64,000 nucleotides of DNA, from NCBI GenBank assembly GCA_024663395.1, contig JANFAH010000001.1, forward strand, positions 2,976,001 to 3,040,000, in the 5' to 3' direction. The notes beneath the pieces were generated by a model, which saw only the letters and a program-made list of their open reading frames with translations, was not told the DNA's origin and ran no database searches. How positions within the stretch are numbered: the stretch's first letter is position 1; every line of letters begins with the position of its first letter. A program made the translations under genes and the position numbers. The stretch is from Pisolithus tinctorius. Its lineage: Eukaryota; Basidiomycota; Agaricomycetes; Boletales; Pisolithaceae. Positions 44,716 to 55,297 of the stretch are shown here, in pieces.

Positions 44716-47700
44716 TCCAGGTCCTTGTTAAATGGCTGGGATTGAGTACGAAGAGGCACAATAACCTGTGTTAAAAATGAAGGATATAGGCGTGGACGAC
44801 GATCTGTCCCTACAACAATTTGACCCGTTCGACACCGACTCGTAAAGCTGATGGGCGCTGGAAAAGTCAGACATGTCCTACCATCTCACAGACATAGGTG
44901 ATAGTGAGGTAAATGACGTCCAAGTTCATCAGGGAACGCTGGTAGGTGTGATATCGGTTAACAGTCTAGGTCTAATCCACACCACCGGTAGTCCCGAGCG
45001 CTGTCGGAATCCGGAAGCGGTAAGAGGATTGATCGGTGCTATCGACCTTGGCAGAGTGTTGAGCGGCGCCCTGAGGTCTGCTGGGGCCTGTACGGCCTAG
45101 ACATGCAAAAAAAAAAAATTCCAAGGCACTCGGTTCGACTCATCCATTAACCAACCGGACCGGATGCGAAGAGGTTGACCAAAATTTTAGATGAATCGAT
45201 CGAACACACGGTTGCTCCTCGACAGGCAGGTTCCAACTTGTTCCAACCAATAACTTCTTTATCCAGAGATATGGCAAGTGTTTGTCGAATCGTCGGTCGT
45301 AAAGTGACTCTTGCACCGCCACACCTCAAGAGAAAAAAATATCGGAACGGTGGCGACTATTGGCTGTACCTGCGGCGATATCACGTACCTGAGAGGTCGC
45401 TGTTGGGCGGCACTGTGCCAAGGTCAGACATGAAGCTGCCAAACTAAAACCTGAACTTGACCAGTGACCAGTGCAAGCTTCGAACCTACGCGCTGACGTA
45501 AGCGCGTATTCACTACGTCCGCGAAACTTGGCGTGTCCTGACAAGGTAAGTGATTACTCGCAGCAAGTACTGCAACTGCAATCGGTGCAGAATTCACAAG
45601 TGGTCGACGATGCACAACCATTCCCGTATCCCTTTTCTCCGATCGGGATGTACGTTGGTAGTGGAGAAGCAATAACCGAGACGGAACTCCGGAACTACTT
45701 TTTCAGTCAAACCGCACGCTCGAGCCTGAATATAGCAATCGCCTCTGACGACGAACCTCTTTCAAAGTCTCAGGACCTCTCTTCGCTGTGCATTTCCCTA
45801 AAATATTGAATCCTGATTTTACATGAGTGAGTCACCAACTGATGTATCACATGCGCTGATCGTGTCCGCAGGTGAACGCTCCCCCTTTGTTTCCCTCTTC
45901 GAATAATGATAATACGGTATGACACGCATTCAACATCTCTGGACGATGTTACTGGCACTAGATCTGCTCATCGTCACCAGCGGCTTGTTGTCTTGCCTAC
46001 TAGATCAGGATGACATATCGGATTCCCTCGATAATTAGCTCAAAAGACGGTAAAATATTTTGAGTTAGCAGATTGCGCTCACTGAGTGCGTCGACGGCCC
46101 TCCGACCTTTACTCCAAGGTAGTTTCCATAACCAGTCTCCCCTAGGCAGGCCGAAGCTCGAGAGAAGAAAATTGTTCCCTCTCGACTTTTCATGATGTGG
46201 TCAAAACGCAGGACCCGGTACGAGGACTTGATTGAGAGCGTGGCGTCAATGTTATGAACGAGCTGTCATTACGGAGACTTCCGGTGCAGCAATTTGCTCT
46301 TGGACGGTGAGTCATGAGGAGACACTCCTACATCTGCGCGAGCCGGAGAATGCAAGAGTCGTGCTGCTTCTCCACGCGTCTGTGGCTGTCCGCAAGATTC
46401 TCAAAACGTGACTAACGACTTTGTTGGAGACCCCCACTGTTGTCCATCTCCGTTCGCTGGGCCTGTTTGGTACTCTCGCTCGACATTCATGTAGCAGTGT
46501 TCTCAGGGCCGGCACGTTTGAGTACGACAAACCCATACTCTTCTATCGTGAGAAAGGTAAAGGAAGCTCTCCAATCGTCATTGATGTGTCCAGGCCGCCG
46601 CCTCCTTTGTTGATTCCGTTTCACAACTTGTTTCGCAGTTCCTCGCCTTAATTTTGCGTGCAACCTTCGATTCGATTTCTTCGCTGACAATTGCTACATA
46701 ATCTTGGTTCCCCATTGGTCCATCGTGCCCCGCAATAACGGCTTTGTAATTCATTGGAGGCGTTTGGTGGTTCCTCGGCATCTGCTGAAGTGATTTCTTT
46801 ACGGATTCTATTCGCTCCAACGAAGTTGATGATATAAACCGCCCCGTTACTCTTCAGTGCACCGATCAGACTCTCGTATTCCTTACAAACGCTTTGATAA
46901 GGATATTCTGTCCAGGTATGGGAGGCTGGTCAGGACCCTTGTGTTGGGAATATGGCCGTGGAGATGAGGGCACACGTCTCAAGTTCTTGCTCAGGAGTGT
47001 GATAAATTTTGAATAGAAAGTTAGGTTTTCTCGCAGCAGAAAATGGAAAGAGCCACCATGCAGATAAGCCTATCAACATATGGGACTCGGTGAACAGATA
47101 AAACGGGAAGGTAGAGGTGGGAGCATTCTCGCTATCCTGCGTACCCTGGGCTTACGTGTCCATTGCATAACAGTACTTTGTGAGCACACATCCACATTGC
47201 CAATCGAGCTACTTCGCATCGATTGGCTTCACCGTGAAGATCAATATCTGTCGAAACAAGGTTGGTTTGGTGGAAGGTGGTGAAATGACGTACTCTCTGA
47301 GAAAATGGTTTGGTGAGGGCATCTTCTCATTGGACAGTTTATATCAGATGCCAGGGAATCACCGTGTGCTTGAGTTTGGCCTGAAAAGTGCACTAGCTCA
47401 CGATATAACCGTTCCCTCATTAAGGGATGTTCTTTGACCCAACTTCGGATCCATCGTTTGGCCGCGTCTTCACTCTGATGCTTCTGATACCACATATCAA
47501 TATCCGATCGTCCTCCGAAGGTGAGAAAGGGAGAAAAAGCGGAGATGCGAATTTCGGGCAAACCTCCCTCGACTCACACCAAAATACGACCATTCTATGG
47601 GCGCTAGTACTAGTACCCATGAAGCATTTCGAGGGATGAGATGCCTTATGGTGCATGATAAGTTTTCCGCCCTCTTTGGAATGTAATCCTAGAATCGAAC

Positions 47701-50586
47701 TGCGTGCCACAGGCACCTCATATTCAGAGTGGAAACTCCGGGCCGGCCAGATCGGGGCATAATCAGTCTTCCATATCAATAGATTTAGTACACGACTAAT
47801 AAAGAGATAGCTACTTACTTACCAAGGCATCTGCGAAGACGCACACCTATTACAATGCATTTCGACTTTCTTATTCGTGTGAGTAACGTGGAGCAGGGTA
47901 CACGGACCCAAAATCTCTACGTTGAGCAAGGAATTTCACAATGCCGATTGGAAATCAGGGGCAGATGAAGGTTCAAACGTTCACGTGTCAGGGGGCCAGT
48001 TGACATGAAATTGTGAAGAAAGGCGTGGCAAACGCTGAACAGCAAACGGCAGTAGTGGAACGTTGGCAAGGCTTTTGATTATGCAGGCACAGAACTGTCA
48101 CCGTTGCCGAGGAATGCCAACGCAGTGTCTCAGATTAACAGTCTGGTTGGGTAGGTATCTGAGCTACGTGGTGCTGGCCCGACAAGGTTCGATAAACGCA
48201 GCCAATGGCGGAAATGAGTAGCTGATGCCAGGACAGGACAAGCACTTGGAGATTTTTACTAATCGAGCAAACCCTGGGGGGAAGGAAAGCAAACGATTGG
48301 CCTTCCTCGAGAAAGGACCCGTCTCCGCACCGTGGGAAGTGCATGCAGGTTCCCACACAACTGGTGGTAATCAAGTTGAACATCGAACGTTCGAATGCAA
48401 ATACACCAGGTCCGCAGTCACACTTCCGGCCCCTTTTGACTCCTGTTCCTTACAGCGTGTCGATGGCTCCCTCCCAGATGTACAAATCCGTTCGGGGATT
48501 TGATATGCGAAGTTGAGGACTACTCAGGCACATTGATTGTCTTACAATTACTAGATAAGTTTATTCTTTTGGTCCGTTAATTAACATTGCATTCTGCCAT
48601 AGTACTGGGCCCATCCAGTATGAATAGCAAAACCTGCATGAGGATGGCCTTCAAGTTTGGATCCGTTTGGAAGGCACACGTTGCATTGTCGCCAATGGAA
48701 TATCAGATCCCTCCCCTCGGGCAGACGACCATGCACTCCTGCAAATCCTCTCTCAAACCGTTTGCACAGCCTCTTTCCAGTACACAGACATGCTTTCCGA
48801 TGGCTCTGTATGTGCCTAAGCCGAGTGGCGCTGCCAAGCTATGACAGCTCTTGCTGCTCGCATCCCTTCAGGGCACGGTAGGGCACAAACTTGGATGTTG
48901 CACATGGTACTACCAGGCACGCCTACCGTCGGGTGGCTCATTTATTGGATGCCGGGACCAATAGGTACCTAAACCTACGGTCCATCGTGAGAATGATCAC
49001 GCCTACGTAGCCGCTCTCATCGATGTCCCTTTGCCCAAGAACCAAGAAGTCGTGTTCTCTTGTCCATTCTCACCACGTTTCCCTGTTCCGAACAGACCAA
49101 GGAAATTAAACCATCCTGCAAACAGCCCATATGAGTGTCCAGCACACACGACAGGGACACGCATGGTGCATAGGAACAGGAACCTATATTATGCGATAGA
49201 CCACATGAAAGCCAGGAAGTAAGGCCAATAGAAGACTACAAGGACCGAAGAGATATGAAGTGGAAGAATTATTCGCAACGCTGCAGAGTATCAGCCGGCG
49301 GATATACGACATGCAGTTTATCGTCAGGTCAGCCTTGTGACAGGCAGTGGTAGAGTGACATAAACCAGAGTGCACGGCTCCCAGGCCTCAGGTCACAACA
49401 AAAACCGGGGGGGTTCGCCACCGGTGTTCTACCTATCACGCTGCCAAAGTCGATATTATTCTTGGGACGCTTAGCAGGGGATATCATTGACAGGGTAGGA
49501 ATGCTGCGGAAACATCAATTTTTCTGACACAAAAATGAGGCTATATAGATGATGGTGTAATGCAGTGCATGCGACAGGGAGAACTGCGAACCAGCAACAA
49601 GAGGGTCAGTACAATTATTACCCAGGGGAATCGGCGGGATGGCGCTCTTGACAGCGAATACATTCTTGGCCAAGTCCGTGCGTCGTGACGACGGGTGGCT
49701 TTGAGACATGGCAAATCTTATCCAGCCAAGCAAACTTGTGGTGATATCAGACTGTCCAGGGAACGATGGTGCTGGATACGTCCAAAAATATGTATGGGTG
49801 CTACGCAGCCACAGTGGACCGATGCGGAGTGTTGGTGGGAGTGACAATAGGCTAGCCCGAGGAATTCCGGGAGTTGCTATCTTGTGCGGTGGCATAGCTA
49901 CTTATTATCGTCGACGAGGATGCACAATGGGAACGGTTGCAAGTGACCTCAGATAGGTACTGTGCGAGGGGGCCTGTTTGTGGAGCTGCGCGGCGGCGGC
50001 CGTTAATAGTTGCGCTTACAGCACTGTTACCACTGGTATTACCAACATGGTCAGTCATACGAATTGACCGTTTGCGCAGGTTGCCCAGATTGCTTGGAGA
50101 AACGCAAAATGGACGCGGATGGACCAATCGCGGCAGATCTCATCTGATCACCTGCGGAGTCCCTCGTTGGGCAATCAATTTAGAAAGCCACGGAAGCAAG
50201 ACCATTGCAAGCAGCTACCTTTTTCTTCGTGAACGAGAGAGCGTGCGGGTAAGGCGGGAAACGTGGGGCGGCATATTAATGGTGGGACGATAGAGAGGCC
50301 CGGCAGTGGTTAGACTCTGTCGTCGATCTCCTGCATGATTTATTGTTATTTTGCTAGCAGCAATAATTATTTTCGTCTGTATGTCCGAAAGAGGCAGGAG
50401 CTCCCCGCACTGGATATGGGATTGCCGTGCCAGGTACGGAACCAGGAACAGGTGACATGAGAAGACATCATGCATGATTTTTACCAGCGCCAGCAATAAA
50501 TACGCCTGCGTCTGCTCTCGCTTCTCCCATCCCCCCCCACTCCGGCCGTGTTGCAGACAGACACTGATACCACCTCGTCGTCCACA
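44716..50586. other. 5.9-kb gene-poor block
   Basis: No gene could be supported between the glycosyltransferase start and the small secreted-peptide gene. Open frames are short, scattered on both strands and without domains. A 12-base A run lies near 45107-45118. A tRNA-like B box lies near 45470-45490 on the minus strand, but no tRNA can be folded. On the minus strand a stop-free stretch at about 46646-46915 (HTWTEYPYQSVCKEYESLIG, GALKSNGAVYIINFVGANRI) has no start codon. No terminal repeats, reverse transcriptase or transposase motifs were seen. Confidence 0.45.
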
Positions 50587-50882
50587 ATGCAACTCACAAG
50601 TCTTGTCATCGCTCTCCTGTTCGCGTGCGCAGCCGTCGCAAGTCCCTTGGTGGGTAATTCGGCTCTCCCGTGAAAACCGAACTAAACACTGCTCCAATCA
50701 ACCCAGCCTGCAGACAGTGATTCACTGCGTATGGTCCGTTCGCCCGCTGAAGACAGGCGGGGAAGTGGCGCCGGCGGCGTATGTACCCTCCCCTCATTCC
50801 CTTCCCACTCCGTCTTTACTGATCCTCTTATTAGGGAGCAGATTGGAAACGAGGCACCCCAAATCAGCAACGTGACTGGTGA
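50587..50882 (+). CDS. Small secreted peptide precursor, 60 residues, with dibasic site
   Basis: Three exons, 50587-50649, 50707-50778 and 50835-50882, encode 60 residues. Exon 1 is exactly a signal peptide (MQLTSLVIALLFACAAVASP). Exon 2 is polar and Arg/Ser-rich (DSDSLRMVRSPAEDRRGSG). Exon 3 gives GADWKRGTPNQQRDW and stops. Both introns have standard signals: gtgggt donor with aactaaac branch and acccag acceptor; gtatgt donor with actgat branch and attag acceptor. Both keep phase 0. KR inside DWKRGTPNQQRDW is a Kex2-type dibasic site and is flanked by a repeated DW. I recognise no family. A secreted peptide signal, effector or wall-associated small protein are all possible. The two consensus introns are the main support that it is a gene. 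Confidence 0.6.
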
Positions 50883-53831
50883 GGAATCGCCTCTCCAGTT
50901 GGCGTGTGCGAGGCGGGTCCTCCTCTCCATTTTCGCTTGTTTATTGTTAGTCTTCCTACTTCCCACCCTTAACTTCTCTTCGGGATCCTGACCTTTGGGC
51001 GGCCGTCCCTTGACAGCTCGCGCGGGCAACATCCCTCATATTCGGATGCACTACTTATCATATCATCGGCCTCAAAAACGGGGTTCTTTGCTCGACCCAT
51101 CCAAATCATATCAAATCTTCCAATTCCCCCCCCTTCATCTACAACACTCATACCGGGGCTTAATGCGGGTCGGTGGGGTGACGACCGGCGTTTTGTTGGT
51201 CTGCTGCATTTTGTTCCTTTTACCTTTATATACGCTTCTCTTTTGTACTCAAACTCGCCCACAACCACCATGCGAACGTGATCTTTTCACAACCCAATCG
51301 GGGGAAAAGAGAAAAAAGTAACCTGGTTTTAACGGACATGCAACTTTTGTTCGCTCTCACATTCTTTGCTTTTTGAGCATTTAGCTACATTTTCTTTTTT
51401 TGCATTTACATAGGTGTAACTGTTGGGAATCGGGCGACGCTGTAATTTCCACCAGTTGTGAAAATAATGGGACAAAACGATAATTGGATCGATCACCGTA
51501 ATCCTGAGATCCTGGACACCCAACATTCTTTATCCATTCTTCGGACAGCATCCCATATTTTCATTTCCGCCAGATCTACATTTCCCTCTGAAGCATATCG
51601 ACACACACATACCTGGTGACCCGCGAACCGCGGCAAGTGTCAGACAAAAAAACCAACACGAAATCTTAAAAACACCTCCAGCACGGTCGGCTGGCATCAA
51701 CATCATGAATCCGCGGTGTCCGCACTGGCCACTCTGCGCCGCCGGCATAGTAAACCTGCTTCCTCGAAGATTGATACGAAGAATTAACCTTCTGACGAAA
51801 GATGTCATAAGTACCCCGGTAAATGTTTTTGCGCTCGGCCACCCTGCTGGGGGGTGCAGAATAGGGTCGTAGTCCCAGGCGCTTGTAGTGGCTGCCCAAT
51901 GAAACCCGATGTGCTTGGCTTCCGTCGGGGTCGCCGTGAGCTGGAAAATTATAACTGGATTCGAGCAAGATTCCTCCGGTGCTAGGTCTCACCCTCAGTA
52001 AGCCAGTCTACTCCCACGTGCGTGATGGTCGTTCCTTGGAATTTCTTGCCCTGGATACGCTCTCTCTATGGCGCATGTGACCAAGGCACGTATAGTTTCT
52101 GCAAAGTTCTGCCTGATCCTTAACGGTTGCATCAGCGCATGGCACATACGCAGCACCCGCGGGCCCTGTCTTCAAAGGGAAAGCACACGGGGATCAACGG
52201 ATGTTTGCTGGGAGCGGAAACCGTCGAGGTTCGTATCTCTTCAGGAAGAGGTATAATCCGACAAGAGGAGCAAGATGGAGATCACGGAGGAGCGGGAGGA
52301 TCCATCTCACGCCCTCGGCCATCGGGGATATACAGTCTGTGCTGGTACACCGAAACAGTATGTGGTTCAGCACTTATGCATCATACACCAGCCTTGCGTG
52401 TTTGCTTTGCACCCGTCAGGCTTCAGTGCTTCAGTGCTGACGTGGCGGATATGATGATCTGCCAGCGTTGCGACGTCATGATCAGCATTGCCCCTGACGA
52501 CGGATGCACACAATGTCTGATAGGGTCCAGCATAACTGCCAAGACCCTTTTCGACTGTCCAGGTGTATTATGCAGCTGCAAACGTGTGAAAGATGGTACG
52601 ATGGAACGCACACCAGCACACGCACAGCAAGTAATACGACCCCCTGGAGATGCTTGAGAACTTGTGCACTGCCTTAAGCAATCTTGGCTTGACAGTGTCC
52701 CATCCAGTGTGGTGTGCCACGCATTCGTTTGGAGATGAAGGATCCCGCAGTACAAGATGTGGGGCGAGTAGTACTTCCCGCTACCGCGGCCCGATGAGTG
52801 TCCGAGAACTCGCCGAATGTAGCGGGAAAACGGACATCAAGTACGACGATAACGGAGGCCATGATGTGATATGGAAGTTCAGTGCCTTCTAGTCTTCCAA
52901 CCAAGTCTGGTGATAGATTGGAACGGTCGGAAGCCAATTGTGTAGTACTCGTATCGTCATGTGCTATCATATGACGTGCGCGGCGATACGTCCAGGCTTC
53001 GAATGAGCGCCACAAAATCGCGTACTACCCGATAGAAGTACGTAAACCGATATCGGAAAGGACAGGCAAGGACATGCGCTTTGTCCTCGTGTCAGGCGGA
53101 GAGCCACGTTGTGAGAGGCGTGGTGGACGGATTGTGCAATGTCGGCCTTCTTTTGGTTCGAATTCCCCGGGTGATTCTGTTCTCCCTATCGTCCTTCGAG
53201 GAATCGGATGTGCCGGGACGCGCGAGGAAGAACTGACCCCATGGGCACACCCCTATTTTCAGCGTCGCATGTCAACCAGTGGGACGCCCTGTCCTCCGCG
53301 CCTGAATTTCCAGTCCCGTCGTCTTCGTTCTCAGGGAATGATCATGAGTGGCACTGGCACCCTTCCAAGTGGCCCCTTCTCCAGCACACGCCGAGTAGTA
53401 GCAGCGACTACACCACTGTCACACGCCCAAAGACGCTCCTCCTATCGAGCGAATTGTTAGGAAGAACCCAGCCGCGCGTGCATGCGAGGCATGCGCGGTC
53501 CGAGTCGGTTGCACCGGCGGAAGACGACTGCATTGGCGAAAATTCATCCGCCTCACCGCCCGAGGAACAAAAAATTGGATCCGAGGAAAGACAACGGAAA
53601 TATTGTCGTTGCACCGAAATTGTGGAGCTGGTTGGAAACCTAAGCAATGGCGACGACAGGTTCTACAGTCGCGCTGGCAACATCGAATCGAGTTGTGTTG
53701 TTGCGTGTCACGGGGGAACCAATGGGAACACGGCAGTATCAATATTGCCAAGCGACCACCGTGGTAGCTCAAACTCAAACTCAAACATTTCATTCATTCC
53801 GCTGACACTTCATTCAGACAAATCCCACAGA
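50883..53831. other. Gene-poor region upstream of the EXPERA-like gene
   Basis: 2.9 kb without a firmly supported gene. Two features stand out. On the minus strand at 51530-51992 there are overlapping open frames, one ending in a Cys-rich segment. On the plus strand from 53208 an open frame of 208 codons runs in phase into the EXPERA-like gene. Neither matches a known family. Confidence 0.4.
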
Positions 53832-54609
53832 ATGGCAGTCAAGACACATGTTTGGATCTCGCTCTGGTTTCTCCTCACAGCCCCAGTCATCTTTTGGGAT
53901 GTTTCCTATTGTTTCATGCGGTGAGTCTTCATCGTACGCAGTGGAAACGTGTCGCTCAACATTCGTCCAGACCGCGGTCGATGGTAGGAGGGGATCTTCA
54001 CTGGATATGGGAGCCCTACGGGTTATACCAAGAAATCGACTATGTGAGCGGGCCTCTCTCCTAGGTGACCCCGAGTTGATCCCCGATGCTAAGGTATATG
54101 GCGTCGAATCTTTGCAACGCAACGACGGCTTTCCAAACGCCCAATGTGCGATCCTTCCTTCGTAGCGTTATCTAATGTACTCATGCCCACTGGAAACAAG
54201 CCCTCATGAACATAATCGAGACGCTTCTCAACCTTACCTACCTTTACTTTACTCATGTGTCCGGCGCGACAGTTGCACCTCTCATTGGATTTGCCGCTGC
54301 TACGATGACCCTCTCGAAAACAGTACTCTATTGGGTTCAGGAATTCTATTGCGGATGGTGTGCGACTGGTCATAACGACTTGGGGACGTTGCTGGTGTAC
54401 TGGGTCTTGCCGAACGGGTATGTCATCTCCCCATTCCTTATCTGCTCATATTTGTGCTTTTGTCACCCTTGGTGGCGCTAAACTTTTCTAACAGGCTTTG
54501 GATCGTTTTCCCAAGCTTGATTGTCTATACCCTTGGCAAAGATATCGCAGCTGCACTGGGCGCGGCGCAGCAGAGAGCCATCAAGGCTACCTTGGGCAAG
54601 AAAAACTGA
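53832..54609 (+). CDS. EXPERA/emopamil-binding-protein-like membrane protein
   Basis: Five exons (53832-53920, 53971-54043, 54094-54145, 54201-54417, then from the acceptor near 54495 to 54609) join in phase. Four hydrophobic segments are visible: HVWISLWFLLTAPVIFWDVS, the region of LLNLTYLYFTHVSGATVAPL, IGFAAATMTLSKTVLYWVQE and GLWIVFPSLIVYTLGKDI. DLHWIWEPYGLYQEIDYVYG lies after the first span. Spacing and the D..YCF and acidic residues near span 1 recall EBP/TMEM97-type EXPERA proteins, which are ER sterol isomerases or sterol-binding proteins. Close homologues of this type are widespread uncharacterised fungal proteins. Catalysis is not established. The end is KATLGKKN, a Lys-rich ER-type tail. 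Confidence 0.7.
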
Positions 54610-55297
54610 ACCGCGAGTTAATTCCCTCCCTCTGGCGGGCCCTTCTCTCCTCGGTTGACCGTTGCGGACAGGTCATTCGTTACCAAAGTCGATGTGCTAG
54701 TATATTTCTGTACTCCGTAGCGTGGGGTTGTGACTCTGACATTAGTATATTTATTTCCTCATCCCATATCCTTCTTGGCGTTGCCGCTTTCACGATCACA
54801 CTAAGGATTCGTCGCAAGGGGCAGGCACATGAGAAAACGTTCGACTTGTTACATCCTATTGATTAGAAATACATTACAGCGAACGACAGACAAAGCAGCA
54901 AGGAAGAAAGTGTCCCAAAAAGATATCTTACATTACAAGCACCCATATCCCCTGATTCGCCAGTCTCTCGACGTCAAAGGAACGACGGGATAATAACAGG
55001 AAATATGAAGAACAAATACAACAATCTGCAAAGACAGGAGGGGAGATCAGGGAATGTAAGAGGGGTGTAGAAAACCGCGGCAAGGTGGGCAGCAAGGTAT
55101 GATGGTGATAAAAAAGTACAAGTTCGATTAGCTGCCCATCAAGCTGTCAAAGTGAAAGAAGTGGTCAACGACGTGGCAGCAGAATGGAACACCTTATGTG
55201 ATATGTTATCAGTGGGATGGCCTTACTCGGGTCAAGAGAAGAGGTGTGAAGAAGGGGTCGACAAAAGATAGAGAACCGAACTGAAGGTAGACCAGCA
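54610..55297. other. Convergent intergenic region, nothing recognised
   Basis: 688 bases between the stop codons of the EXPERA-like gene and the C2H2 gene. It begins with a short open stretch that is probably 3' untranslated sequence. No repeat or RNA gene was seen. Confidence 0.4.

Noticed and set aside
45460..45545. Minus-strand tRNA-like segment with B-box GGTTCGAAGC and a 6-bp stem-loop
   Set aside because: No matching acceptor stem (the 3' side needs GACCAGT at the 5' end, which is absent), and the anticodon loop would have six bases. At most it is a tRNA-derived relic.
53450..53560. Possible Zn2Cys6 cluster in a second frame (ACEACAVRVGC)
   Set aside because: The spacing is C-x2-C-x5-C instead of C-x2-C-x6-C, and the second half with three further cysteines is missing.
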